Shown here: piece by piece, positions 8,076 to 16,076 of the stretch | Position numbering within the stretch: the first letter of the stretch is position 1 | Layout of the letters: every line of letters begins with the position of its first letter | Assembly (NCBI GenBank): GCA_905214545.1 | Contig: CAJMMO010000005.1 | Location: forward strand, 1-60,437 | Direction: 5' to 3' | DNA length: 60,437 nt | From: an uncultured bacterium | Lineage (GTDB): Bacteria; Bacillota; Bacilli; Lactobacillales; Lactobacillaceae | Notes under the pieces: model-generated | Databases searched by the model: none | The model's input: the letters and a program-made list of their open reading frames with translations, nothing else | What the model was told of the DNA's origin: nothing | Position numbers and translations under genes: made by a program

Positions 8076-9182
8076 ATGCCAGAGCATAAATTGCAACGCA
8101 ACGGCAACTTTTTAGGCGCTGAAAAACAAGTAAAAAGGGGCAGCCGGGCCTTGCGACTTTTAGGTTTGATTTTAACCGTGGCTCTGTGTGTTTTTGTGTC
8201 CGCCAGCGCGCACGTCTACTTTTCAGTGCAGCACGCCGCTGACCAGACTTACAAAAAAAGCGGCGTCGCCAATTCGTCGGCGCAGATCCAGCAAAAGCGG
8301 CCGGTCTCGATCTTAGTACTCGGGGTCGACCAGGGGATTGAAAACCGGCACGACCGGGGCAATTCCGACACGATGATTCTGGCCACCGCCAACCCGCAAA
8401 AAAAGAAGGCGACCTTGACCTCGATCCCGCGCGACCTTTTGACGGAAATCCGCGGCGACACGGGCAACAAGTACTACATGGGCCGGGTCAACTCCAGCTA
8501 CGAGTTTGGGGGCAGCCGCGGGGCTGTCTTGACCACCAAGACCCTTTTAAACGTCCCGGTCGACTACTATATGGAAGTTAACATGAAGGCGCTGGAGAGC
8601 CTGGTAGATGCCGTGGGCGGCGTGGACGTCAACGTGCCGTTCAGCTTCAAGTACCACACCCGTTTTCACAAGGGGCACATGCACTTGAACGGCAAGCAGG
8701 CCTTAGACTACGCCCGCATGCGCAAATCGGACCCGAAAGGCGACTACGGCCGCCAGACCCGGCAGCGGCAGATCATCTTGGCGGTTGTGCACGAGGCGAT
8801 GTCCGTCAAGACCGTGAACAACTACCGCAAGATCCTGAAGGTCTTTTCAAAATACGTCAAAACCAACATGACCTTTAGCGACATGATGGGGCTGGCGATG
8901 AACTACCGTGCTTGTGCCGGCAACATCGATAGCGGCCACATCCAAGGCCACGATGCCTGGATCGGCGGCGCGGCCATGCAGGTGGCCTCGACCAAGGAAT
9001 TGCAGCGGGTCTCCGACCTCATTCGGACCAACATGGGCCTGCAAAAACAGACGCTGCGCAACCAAGAGACGCGGCAGAACAGGCTGAACCGCAAGCACCA
9101 CCTGAAGTGGAGCGACCCGACCGCGTTTGAAAACTACATCGTCTATGAAAAGGACTCGCACCAGCCTTGGAACGGGGACTAA
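8076..9182 (+). CDS. LytR-CpsA-Psr (LCP) family cell-wall transferase
   Basis: A membrane-anchored enzyme of the family that attaches teichoic acids or polysaccharides to peptidoglycan. The 368-residue protein has a basic cytoplasmic N-terminus, one membrane helix at about residues 28-48 and an extracellular LCP domain. The LCP domain starts at SILVLGVDQG and includes the RGNSDTMIL and TSIPRDLL motifs, with Asp and Arg residues that bind the polyprenyl pyrophosphate head group. A later Arg-rich stretch (YARMRKSDPKGDYGR) is also typical. The start follows GGGAGG at 8059-8064. It is the first gene of a likely operon with the membrane protein and ABC-F gene downstream. The polymer it attaches is unknown. 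Confidence 0.9.
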   Translation: MPEHKLQRNGNFLGAEKQVKRGSRALRLLGLILTVALCVFVSASAHVYFSVQHAADQTYKKSGVANSSAQIQQKRPVSILVLGVDQGIENRHDRGNSDTMILATANPQKKKATLTSIPRDLLTEIRGDTGNKYYMGRVNSSYEFGGSRGAVLTTKTLLNVPVDYYMEVNMKALESLVDAVGGVDVNVPFSFKYHTRFHKGHMHLNGKQALDYARMRKSDPKGDYGRQTRQRQIILAVVHEAMSVKTVNNYRKILKVFSKYVKTNMTFSDMMGLAMNYRACAGNIDSGHIQGHDAWIGGAAMQVASTKELQRVSDLIRTNMGLQKQTLRNQETRQNRLNRKHHLKWSDPTAFENYIVYEKDSHQPWNGD

Positions 9183-9199
9183 GAAAGGAAAAGCAGCCG

Positions 9200-9559
9200 A
9201 TGAAAAAAAGTTATTTCCCAGTGATCTACGGCATCTTGTCCGCCTTTTTAGGCTTTTTAGCCGTCTTCTTCGTCTGCCAGCGCAGCTTCCACATGAACTT
9301 GTCGGTCAACGTGCTGGTCAGCGGGGTTTGCGCACTGATCTTTTTCGTGTGGTCGTATTTTAGAGGGCACGCGAGCTATGAAATTAAGCGGATTGCTGCC
9401 AAGTATAAATTGACCGACCAGGACCTGGCCAAAATCACGGGTCTGCGGGCCAGCGATTTTCCGGTCTACCACAACAAGCTACAGCTGATTATCCCGAAGC
9501 GGCAATGGCCGCGGGTCTTAGCTGCCTTGCAGGCCTTTGAAAAAAAGCAGGAATCATAA
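9200..9559 (+). CDS. Small membrane protein of unknown function
   Basis: I do not recognise this gene. The 119-residue product begins MKKSYFPVIYG at ATG 9200; longer in-frame starts overlap the LCP gene and lack a ribosome site, whereas AGAAAGG precedes 9200. Two hydrophobic helices fill roughly the first 55 residues, followed by a charged cytoplasmic domain of about 65 residues. That domain has a helix-rich pattern (KYKLTDQDLAKITGL, then a WPRVLAALQAFEKK end). It lies 17 bp after the LCP gene and 18 bp before the ABC-F gene, so it is probably cotranscribed with both. A role at the cell envelope is only inferred from the LCP neighbour. Confidence 0.75.
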   Translation: MKKSYFPVIYGILSAFLGFLAVFFVCQRSFHMNLSVNVLVSGVCALIFFVWSYFRGHASYEIKRIAAKYKLTDQDLAKITGLRASDFPVYHNKLQLIIPKRQWPRVLAALQAFEKKQES

Positions 9560-9577
9560 AGAAAGGATGGTTAGGCT

Positions 9578-11125
9578 TTGAGCCTTCTGACTGTGGCGCA
9601 TCTGGCGCAAAGTTTCGAAGACAAAACTCTGTACAGCGACGCTTCTTTTGTATTAAATCCCCACGACCACATGGGCGTCACCGGCCAAAACGGCGTGGGC
9701 AAGTCCACTTTGGTCAAGATCTTGACTGGCAAAATGATCCAGGACGAAGGCAGCGTGAAATGGCAAAACAAGGTCAAGGTCGGCTACCTCGACCAGTACG
9801 CGCACCTGGTGCCGGGGATGAGCATCAAGGAGTTCTTGCAGACGGCCTTTTCCGACCTGTACGCGATGAACAAGCGGCTGGGCAAGCTCTACGAAGACTA
9901 CGCCGCAAATGGCGACGATAAATTATTAGACAGAGCCGGCAAGCTCCAGACTGACTTGGAAGAGGCCGGCTTTTATGAACTGGACACGCGCATTGACCAG
10001 GTGGCCAGCGGCTTAGGCTTAGCCGACTTGGGCTACGACCGCGATGTCGCCAAGCTGTCCGGCGGGCAGCGGTCCAAGCTGATCTTGGCCAAGCTTTTAC
10101 TGCAGCAGCCCGACGTGCTGGTCTTAGACGAGCCGACGAACTACCTGGACGTCAGCCACATCGCGTGGCTGGTCGACTACCTGAACGACTTTGCCGGCGC
10201 CTTCATCGTGGTTTCGCACGACTACGACTTTTTAGGCCAGATCGCCAACTGCATCATCGACATCGACTTCGGCACGATCACCCGCTACACGGGCAGCCTG
10301 AAGCAGGCGATGAAGCAAAAAGAAGCCGACCGGCAGACCTACCTGAAGGCCTATGCCAACCAGCAGCGCAAGATTGCCAAGACCAAGGCCTACATCCGCA
10401 AAAATAAGGCCGGCACGCGCGCTAAGAGCGCCAAATCGCGTGAAAAGCAGCTGGCCCGGATGGACGTGCTGACCCCGCCGCAAACGGCGCGGACGGCCCA
10501 TTTTCGCTTCCCTTACGTGTCAACTGCTTCAAACCTGCTCTTGCAGACGCGGGACTTGGTCATCGGCTACGACGAGGCCTTGGTCAAGGCGGCCTTCAAC
10601 TTTTCAGTAGGAAGAAACGAAAAAGTTGCTGTCACCGGTTTTAACGGGATCGGCAAGACGACGCTGTTAAAGACCCTGCTGGGGCAGCTGCAGCCGATCT
10701 ACGGCGGCTTTGACCTGTCGGCAACGGCCAAGATCGCTTACTTTAAGCAGGACTTGGCTTGGCCGAACAAGAACATGACAGCGCTGCAGTACCTGCAGGA
10801 ATGTTTTGAACAAAAAAAGCCGCGGGCGCTGCGGCAGGCGCTGGCGCGGATGGGCTTGACGGCTCAGCAGGCCATCAGTCCTTTGAAGGAGCTGTCCGGC
10901 GGCGAGCAGGAAAAAGTCAAGCTGGCCAAGATGCAATTTGAGCCGGCCAACCTGCTGTTTTTGGACGAGCCGACCAACCACTTGGACAACGCGACTAAAG
11001 ACGTGCTGCGGCAAGCCATCATCGACTTTGAAGGCGGCGTGATTATCGTCAGCCACGAGCGCGACTTTTTTGCCGGCGACTGGATTGATAAGACGATCGA
11101 TATTGAAAAAATGGGTAATGAATAA
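9578..11125 (+). CDS. ABC-F family ATPase
   Basis: A soluble tandem ABC ATPase without membrane segments; the ABC-F family acts on ribosomes in translation control or antibiotic protection. The 515-residue chain has two nucleotide-binding domains. The first has Walker A GQNGVGKST and signature LSGGQRSK with LDEPTNYLD. The second has GFNGIGKTT and LSGGEQEK with LDEPTNHLD. A basic linker of about 70 residues lies between them (the P-site tRNA interaction region in the family), rich in Lys and Arg. The start is TTG 9578, chosen because GAAAGGATGG lies seven bases before it. The stop overlaps the next start (AATAATGG). The subfamily was not resolved. Confidence 0.9.
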   Translation: MSLLTVAHLAQSFEDKTLYSDASFVLNPHDHMGVTGQNGVGKSTLVKILTGKMIQDEGSVKWQNKVKVGYLDQYAHLVPGMSIKEFLQTAFSDLYAMNKRLGKLYEDYAANGDDKLLDRAGKLQTDLEEAGFYELDTRIDQVASGLGLADLGYDRDVAKLSGGQRSKLILAKLLLQQPDVLVLDEPTNYLDVSHIAWLVDYLNDFAGAFIVVSHDYDFLGQIANCIIDIDFGTITRYTGSLKQAMKQKEADRQTYLKAYANQQRKIAKTKAYIRKNKAGTRAKSAKSREKQLARMDVLTPPQTARTAHFRFPYVSTASNLLLQTRDLVIGYDEALVKAAFNFSVGRNEKVAVTGFNGIGKTTLLKTLLGQLQPIYGGFDLSATAKIAYFKQDLAWPNKNMTALQYLQECFEQKKPRALRQALARMGLTAQQAISPLKELSGGEQEKVKLAKMQFEPANLLFLDEPTNHLDNATKDVLRQAIIDFEGGVIIVSHERDFFAGDWIDKTIDIEKMGNE

Positions 11126-11895
11126 TGGCTGAACAATCGCAAGCTTACCTGCAGACCGTGATCAACACCTGCCTGCAGGCCGGCAAATTAATGATTGCAG
11201 GCGGCAGCGAGATGTACCGCGTGGAAGACACGATGATGCGGATCGCTAAAAATGCCGGGCTCGAGGACCCGCGGGTTTTTGCGACCCCGACCGGGGTCTT
11301 TGTGAGCTTGGACGGCGGCGACTTTTCGCAGCTGAAGCAGGTCCGCAACCGCGACATCAACTTGGAATTGGTGGCCCGGGTCAACGACCTGTCCCGGCAG
11401 TTTGCGGCAGGGCAGATCGACCTCTACCAGCTGGCCGACCGCTTGAACGTGGTGGCCGTCGTGACGCCGAGTTTTTCCCTGCCAATCCAAATTCTGGGTG
11501 CTGCGGTCATCAGTGCCACGCTGATGGTGCTTTTCACAGGCCAATACGACTGGTACGACTTTCCGGCGGCCGGGCTCATCGGCGGCTTGGGCTGGCTTTT
11601 GTATTGGGGCATTAAAAAGCTGTCGAAGATCCGCTTTTTGTCGGAGATGCTGTCCGCCATGTTCATGGGCCTGTTGGCAATTGGCTTGGCGCACATCTTC
11701 CCGGTGCTAAAGCCCGACAACATCTTAATCGGGGCCTTGATGACCCTGGTGCCGGGCGTGGCCTTAGTCAACGCCTTGCGCGACCTGTTTTCCGGCGATC
11801 TGCTGTCGGGGATTGCCCGCGGCGTCGAGGCGGCGCTGACGGCGGGGGCCTTAGGCGGCGGCGTCGGTTTAATCATGAAGTTTTTAGGAGGCTAG
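11125..11895 (+). CDS. Threonine/serine exporter ThrE-like, N-terminal half
   Basis: The 256-residue protein corresponds to the N-terminal (DUF1212) half of the ThrE/YjjP exporter family. It starts with a soluble region of about 115 residues (MIAGGSEMYRVEDTMMRIAKNAG is characteristic) followed by about five membrane helices. The family exports threonine and serine, or organic acids such as succinate in YjjPB of E. coli. Start ATG overlaps the ABC-F stop by one base, and the partner half follows after only two bases. The two-gene split is common in Firmicutes. The substrate here is not known. Confidence 0.87.
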   Translation: MAEQSQAYLQTVINTCLQAGKLMIAGGSEMYRVEDTMMRIAKNAGLEDPRVFATPTGVFVSLDGGDFSQLKQVRNRDINLELVARVNDLSRQFAAGQIDLYQLADRLNVVAVVTPSFSLPIQILGAAVISATLMVLFTGQYDWYDFPAAGLIGGLGWLLYWGIKKLSKIRFLSEMLSAMFMGLLAIGLAHIFPVLKPDNILIGALMTLVPGVALVNALRDLFSGDLLSGIARGVEAALTAGALGGGVGLIMKFLGG

Positions 11896-11897
11896 CC

Positions 11898-12356
11898 ATG
11901 CCTTTTTTACTGCAGATTTTCATCCAGCTGGCTTTTTCCTTTTTGTCGTCGATCGGCTTTGCGCTGCTGATCAACGTGCCCCACAGGGTGCTAGTGGCCT
12001 GCGGGATTGACGGGGCCTTGGGCTGGATCGTCTACTGGCTTTTGCACCAGGCCGGGTTCGGCAACATGATTTCCAACTTCAGCGGGACGCTGCTGATCGG
12101 GATCACGGGCATGATTCTGGCCCGGCTTAAAAAGTGCCCGGTCACCGTCTTCAACATCCCGGCGATCGTGCCGCTGGTGCCCGGCGTGCCCGCCTACCTG
12201 GCCGTGCGCGCCTTGGTCTTGGGCCACTTCATCGAGGCCGAAGGCCTGCTGATCCGGGTGCTCATCGTCACCGGCGCAATTGCGATGGGCTTTATGCTTG
12301 CCCAGCTTTTAAGCGAGCTGCTAGGGCACTTGCGCCGCTCTTTAAAAAAAATCTGA
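11898..12356 (+). CDS. Threonine/serine exporter ThrE-like, C-terminal half
   Basis: A 152-residue membrane protein with four to five helices, corresponding to the second half (ThrE_2/DUF3815) of the ThrE family. It has the conserved segment FNIPAIVPLVPGVPAY near the middle. The start lies two bases after the stop of the other half, behind GGAGGCTAGCC, so production of the two subunits is coupled. The gene ends just before a separate RNA gene whose -35 box lies inside the last codons of this frame. Confidence 0.87.
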   Translation: MPFLLQIFIQLAFSFLSSIGFALLINVPHRVLVACGIDGALGWIVYWLLHQAGFGNMISNFSGTLLIGITGMILARLKKCPVTVFNIPAIVPLVPGVPAYLAVRALVLGHFIEAEGLLIRVLIVTGAIAMGFMLAQLLSELLGHLRRSLKKI

Positions 12357-12369
12357 GATCGGCTATACT
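12341..12369 (+). promoter_or_regulatory. Promoter of the structured RNA at 12375
   Basis: TTTAAA (12341-12346), a 17-bp spacer and TATACT (12364-12369). The predicted transcription start near 12375-12376 coincides with the first base of the closing stem of the RNA. Confidence 0.6.
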
Positions 12370-12374
12370 AATGA

Positions 12375-12545
12375 GTGCGACGAGTCGAGGAGAACGCGAG
12401 ATGCGTTTAACTTGATGGGGACGCCTTGCCTGAACGCAAAGCACGGGAAGTGCTGGCGGGAAGCGCGCTAATGTGAATAGCCTCCGCTTCTGTGTGATTT
12501 CATCACGCACCCCGCGAAAACCGGCCTTTGGGCCGGTTTTTTTAT
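12375..12545 (+). ncRNA. Unidentified structured small RNA
   Basis: About 170 bases with no convincing reading frame but dense base pairing. A closing stem GTGCG/CGCAC joins 12375-12379 to 12506-12510, and GAGG/CCTC joins 12387-12390 to 12481-12484. A local hairpin AACGC/GCGTT lies at 12393-12407. A branched arm CGCC...GGCG (12422-12425 with 12455-12458) carries two hairpins, TTGC/GCAA and AGCAC/GTGCT. A strong terminator AACCGGCC/GGCCGGTT with seven T (12519-12543) ends it. It has its own promoter and is followed by a separate leader for deoB. I could not match it to SRP RNA, tmRNA, RNase P, T-box or the riboswitch cores I know. A 6S-type RNA is possible but unproven. Confidence 0.6.
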
Positions 12546-12568
12546 ACCAATTATTTAGTCTATTCTAG

Positions 12569-12597
12569 TTGGTAATATTTTGGTTATGGGTTAAACT
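12569..12597 (+). promoter_or_regulatory. Probable promoter of deoB-deoD
   Basis: TTGGTA (12569-12574), 17 bp, TAAACT (12592-12597). Between it and deoB there is a leader of about 110 bases with a perfect 8-bp hairpin AGACATCG/CGATGTCT (12643-12650 with 12659-12666). The hairpin is not followed by T, so it is not a terminator; it may stabilise the mRNA or control translation. Confidence 0.45.
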
Positions 12598-12706
12598 AAA
12601 ACTGGATGTAACCATTTTCATCACAGTTATTTTTTTAGGTTGAGACATCGCATTTTGACGATGTCTGGGTGGGCCACAGGACAACTAGAAAGGATTAGTG
12701 TAAAGA

Positions 12707-13909
12707 ATGGCTGAAAAGAGCTATAAGAAATTTAAGAGAATTTTCGGCATTGTTATGGACTCAGTTGGTATCGGCGAAGGTCCAGACGCTGCTAAATTCA
12801 ACGACGTAGGTTGTGACACTTTAGGTCACATTGGCGAAAGCTACCCAGGCGACTTCTCACTGCCAAACATGGGCAAGATGGGTCTGTCAAACATTCGCCC
12901 TGAGAACCCAATCAAGGGTGTGCCAGTTGCTGACCCAGCAGTCGGCTACTTCGGCAAAGCCCACGAATTAGCTGTCGACAACGACTCAATGGAAGGCCAC
13001 TGGGAAATGATGGGCCTGCCAATGCTTGAACACGCTGGCCACTTCCCAGACGGTTTCCCAGACGACATTATTGAAAAACTGGAAAAGTTCTCCGGCCGCA
13101 AGGTTGTTTTGAACAAGCCTTACTCAGGTACTGACGCTATTCGCGACTACGGCGAAGAACAAAAGAAGACCGGCGCTTTGATCGTCTACACTTCAGGCGA
13201 CTCAGTTCTGCAGATCGCTGCAAACACTGACATTATTCCTCTGAAGGAACTGTACAAGATCTGTGAATACGCAAGAAAGATCACCATTCCTCTGCGTGTT
13301 GGCCGGATCATCGCCCGTCCTTACGTTTACAAAGACCCGCAACACTTCACCAGAACTTCAGACCGGCACGACTTCACCCTGCCGCCAATCGACACTACTG
13401 ACTTGGACCGTCTGAAGGACGCAGGCTACGACGTTTTAGGCGTCGGCAAGATCAACGACTTGTTCTCAGGCCAAGGCATTACCGAAGGCTGGCACACCAC
13501 TTCTAACGAAGACGGTATGGACCACACCATTGCCAACCTGGACCGCGACTTCACCGGCTTTTCATTCACTAACCTGGTTGACTTCGACGCTAAGTACGGC
13601 CACAGAAGAAACGTTAAGGGTGACGGCGACGCTTTGATGGCTTTGGACAAGCGCATCGGCGAAATGATGGAAAAGATGAACGACGACGACTTGATGTTCA
13701 TCACTGCCGACCACGGCAACGACCCAACTTTCCGCGGCACTGACCACACCCGTGAATACGTACCAGTTTTGATGTACAGCCCAGGCCTGCCTGGCGGCAA
13801 GTCCTTGGGTGTTGCTGACACCTTTGCTAACTTAGGCGCAACTGTTTTGGACAACTTCAACGTTGAACAAGGCAAGTACGGCGAAAGTCTGTTAGACAAG
13901 CTTAACTAA
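12707..13909 (+). CDS. deoB: Phosphopentomutase
   Basis: Cytoplasmic enzyme that interconverts (deoxy)ribose 1-phosphate and 5-phosphate, linking nucleoside breakdown to sugar metabolism. The 400-residue product has the alkaline-phosphatase-superfamily metal motifs. These are GIVMDSVGIGEGPDA near the start (metal Asp), VDNDSMEGHWEMMG in the middle and ITADHGNDPTFRGTDHTRE near the end (Asp-His-His ligands). GAAAGGA lies 14 bp before ATG 12707. It is followed after 14 bp by deoD, whose product makes its substrate. Codons are of the highly expressed type (GCT, ACT, CCA), unlike the flanking genes. Confidence 0.96.
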   Translation: MAEKSYKKFKRIFGIVMDSVGIGEGPDAAKFNDVGCDTLGHIGESYPGDFSLPNMGKMGLSNIRPENPIKGVPVADPAVGYFGKAHELAVDNDSMEGHWEMMGLPMLEHAGHFPDGFPDDIIEKLEKFSGRKVVLNKPYSGTDAIRDYGEEQKKTGALIVYTSGDSVLQIAANTDIIPLKELYKICEYARKITIPLRVGRIIARPYVYKDPQHFTRTSDRHDFTLPPIDTTDLDRLKDAGYDVLGVGKINDLFSGQGITEGWHTTSNEDGMDHTIANLDRDFTGFSFTNLVDFDAKYGHRRNVKGDGDALMALDKRIGEMMEKMNDDDLMFITADHGNDPTFRGTDHTREYVPVLMYSPGLPGGKSLGVADTFANLGATVLDNFNVEQGKYGESLLDKLN

Positions 13910-13923
13910 AGAGGTAAAAAATA

Positions 13924-14658
13924 ATGAGTACACCACATATTGAAGCTGAAAAAGGCGAAATCGCTGAAACTGTTCTTTTGCCAGGCGACCCGCTTCGTGC
14001 AAAGTTTATTGCTGACAACTTCTTAGAAAACGTAACCCGTTACAACGCAGTTAGAAACGCTTTCGGTTACACCGGTACCTACAAGGGCACTCCAATCTCA
14101 GTCCAAGCTACTGGGATGGGGATGCCATCAATCGGTATCTACTCTACTGAATTAGCTAAGTACTTCGGCGTTAAGAACCTGATCAGAATCGGGACCGCCG
14201 GTACTATTTCTCCAGACGTTCACGTCCGCGACATCGTAATTTCCCAAGGTGCTTCCAGCGGCCAATCAGGCTTTGTAAGCAGCTACTTTGACAAGGAAAT
14301 CAACTACGCACCAATCGCCGACTTCGAATTGCTGGACGAATCAGTACACAAGGCCCAAGAATTAGGCCTGCGCTACCACGTCGGCAACACTTTGGCAGTA
14401 GACCGCTTCTACAACGACTCAATCGACAACAAGAAGCTGTCCGAATTCGGCATCTTGGCTACTGAGATGGAAATCCCAGCTCTGTACACCGTTGCTGCTG
14501 AATACCACTGCCGTGCTTTGGCACTGCTGACTGTTTCAGACAACATCATCACTGGCGAGTCAACCACTCCAGAAGAGCGGCAAACCGGCTTCAAGGACAT
14601 GATGAAACTGTCTCTGGAAACTGTTAAGTCATTCACTGAAAAGCACGCTAACGATTAG
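13924..14658 (+). CDS. deoD: Purine nucleoside phosphorylase, DeoD type
   Basis: Cleaves purine (deoxy)nucleosides with phosphate to the free base and (deoxy)ribose 1-phosphate, which DeoB then converts. The 244-residue protein has the trimeric/hexameric PNP signatures: VLLPGDPLRAKFIADNFL at the N-terminus (phosphate-binding Gly and Arg), GTYKGTPISVQATGMGMPS, and IRIGTAGT. ATEMEIPALYTVA is the nucleoside-binding region with the conserved Met-Glu. It follows deoB by 14 bp with GAGG before the ATG and ends at a clear terminator. Codon use matches deoB, supporting a single strongly expressed salvage operon. Confidence 0.95.
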   Translation: MSTPHIEAEKGEIAETVLLPGDPLRAKFIADNFLENVTRYNAVRNAFGYTGTYKGTPISVQATGMGMPSIGIYSTELAKYFGVKNLIRIGTAGTISPDVHVRDIVISQGASSGQSGFVSSYFDKEINYAPIADFELLDESVHKAQELGLRYHVGNTLAVDRFYNDSIDNKKLSEFGILATEMEIPALYTVAAEYHCRALALLTVSDNIITGESTTPEERQTGFKDMMKLSLETVKSFTEKHAND

Positions 14659-14660
14659 TG

Positions 14661-14696
14661 TAAAAAATAGTCTTCTGCGGAAGGCTATTTTTTTGT
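14661..14696 (+). terminator. Terminator of deoB-deoD
   Basis: Stem AAATAGTCTTC/GAAGGCTATTT (one G-T pair) with loop TGCG and a T tract. Confidence 0.88.
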
Positions 14697-14764
14697 GCTT
14701 TTTTCTGGTATCATGAGGGAAGTTGTCTTATATATGTTTTTTATTGGAGGTTTTAGTTAGTTCA

Positions 14765-15484
14765 ATGAGCTCTGCATTTTGGGGCGAGTTTTTCGGAACT
14801 TTTGTCTTTTTAGCGATCGGTATTGCCTGTAGTTGTGGTATGAACCTGAAGTACTCTTTAACCAAGGGTAAAAGCTTCTTGTTCATCGGTTTGACTTGGG
14901 GCTTAGCAATTACTATGGGTGTTTACACCGCAAACAACTTCGGTTCTTTGGGTAACCTGGACCCAGCTGTTACTCTGGCATTTGCCTTAGATGGCCTGCT
15001 GCCATGGAACCAGGTTGGTTTATACATGCTTGGCCAGTTCTTAGGTGCCTTTGTCGGTGCGGCCGTAGCCGTTACCGCCTACCTGCCTCACTTCAGAAAG
15101 ACCACTGAAGAAGAGGGTAACGACGTTTCTGTCTTCGCAACTGGTCCTAAGATCATTGCCCACCAGTGGGAATACCTGATCTCAGAAATCGTTGCCACTT
15201 TCTTCTTGTGCTTTGTTCTGATGAACTTGGGCAAGAGCTTTGCGAGCGGCTTGATGCCAATCGTTGCCGGTCTTTTAATCGCCATCTTGATTCAGGCCTT
15301 TGGTGGCCAAACCGGTGCTGCGATGAACCCGGCCCGTGACTTTAGTGCGCGTCTGCTGCACGCCATCCTGCCAAACGCCAAGGGTGACTCCAACTGGGGT
15401 TACGCTTGGGTACCAGTAGTTGGTCCGTTTATCGGCGGCGGGATTGCCGGTTTGCTGCAATGCGCTTTGAAAGCACTGTTTTAA
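14765..15484 (+). CDS. Glycerol facilitator / aquaporin (second MIP protein)
   Basis: A second MIP channel, paralogous to the gene at 5405. The motifs are LDPAVT, in which the usual Asn of NPA is Asp, and MNPARD. Six hydrophobic helices are present. The open frame extends to a TTG at 14723, but GGAGG (14746-14750) and alignment with the paralogue (GEFFG near the N-terminus) favour ATG 14765 and 239 residues. The Asn-to-Asp change in the first pore motif (NLDPAVTL) is unusual and may alter selectivity. Codon use is of the highly expressed type. The promoter is not clear. The solute could be glycerol, water or small acids. Confidence 0.9.
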   Translation: MSSAFWGEFFGTFVFLAIGIACSCGMNLKYSLTKGKSFLFIGLTWGLAITMGVYTANNFGSLGNLDPAVTLAFALDGLLPWNQVGLYMLGQFLGAFVGAAVAVTAYLPHFRKTTEEEGNDVSVFATGPKIIAHQWEYLISEIVATFFLCFVLMNLGKSFASGLMPIVAGLLIAILIQAFGGQTGAAMNPARDFSARLLHAILPNAKGDSNWGYAWVPVVGPFIGGGIAGLLQCALKALF

Positions 15485-15500
15485 TTAGTGATAATTACAA

Positions 15501-15523
15501 AAGGGCCGCAAGGTCCTTTTTTT
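15501..15523 (+). terminator. Terminator after the second MIP gene
   Basis: Stem AAGGGCC/GGTCCTT (one G-T pair), loop GCAA, then a T run. Confidence 0.85.
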
Positions 15524-15543
15524 ATTGAAGCGAGGCTTATACT

Positions 15544-16050
15544 TTGAAAATAAAACTTGCTGATTTAACTGAAAAAATTGCTGCACAAGACTACCTGCAA
15601 AACTTGCAGACGATTAAAAACGCTGAGCTGACGAAGACGAAGCTGAAAACAATCGCGCAGGGGATGGTCAAAGAGGCCCAGACCGCGGCCGCAAACGGCA
15701 GCCTGCTGCAGACCCAGCTGACGATCACCGGCCGGCGGCCGATCACCTTCGGCTTGGAGCTGGACATCGTCAACCTGCCTTACGATGATTACAAAAAAAT
15801 TGCCAACTTCTGCAAGCCCGATGAGGACTACGAAGTGGCGGTCTACGTCACGACCAGCTCGTACTATGTTAACGCGTCCAAGTTCAGAATCGACCTGCTG
15901 GCTGAGGGCCAAAAGCTGGCGGCTGATCCTGACCAAGTTGCGGAGGACTTAGCCGCTTACCTGAACAAGATGATCCAGACGGTCAAAGACTTTGAGCCGG
16001 AACCGGCAAAAAAGAGCACGAAAAAAACCAAGCGGACTGCTAAGAAGTAG
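15544..16050 (+). CDS. Conserved-looking protein of unknown function with a Lys-rich tail
   Basis: I do not recognise this 168-residue soluble protein. It starts at TTG 15544 (MKIKLADLTEKI) with GCGAGG about ten bases upstream. The first 70 residues look helical (repeated KNAEL, KTKLKTIAQGMVKEA). The centre has alternating strands (LLQTQLTITGRRPITFGLEL and YEVAVYVTTSSYYVNASKF), and the last 15 residues are almost all Lys, Thr and Arg, as in nucleic-acid-binding tails. Its terminator stem begins inside its own last codons. It stands alone, convergent with the nrd genes. Binding to nucleic acid is only a guess from the tail. Confidence 0.75.
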   Translation: MKIKLADLTEKIAAQDYLQNLQTIKNAELTKTKLKTIAQGMVKEAQTAAANGSLLQTQLTITGRRPITFGLELDIVNLPYDDYKKIANFCKPDEDYEVAVYVTTSSYYVNASKFRIDLLAEGQKLAADPDQVAEDLAAYLNKMIQTVKDFEPEPAKKSTKKTKRTAKK

Positions 16051-16069
16051 GAGCCGCTTGGCTTTTTTT
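16028..16069 (+). terminator. Terminator overlapping the end of the 15544 gene
   Basis: Stem CCAAGCGG (16028-16035) with CCGCTTGG (16054-16061), an 18-base loop holding the stop codon, then CTTTTTTT. Confidence 0.75.
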
Positions 16070-16076
16070 ATTTGCT

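Noticed and set aside
7973..8107. 45-codon N-terminal extension of pepF
   Set aside because: It crosses the divergent promoter region, has no ribosome site, and the family N-terminus begins at 7972.
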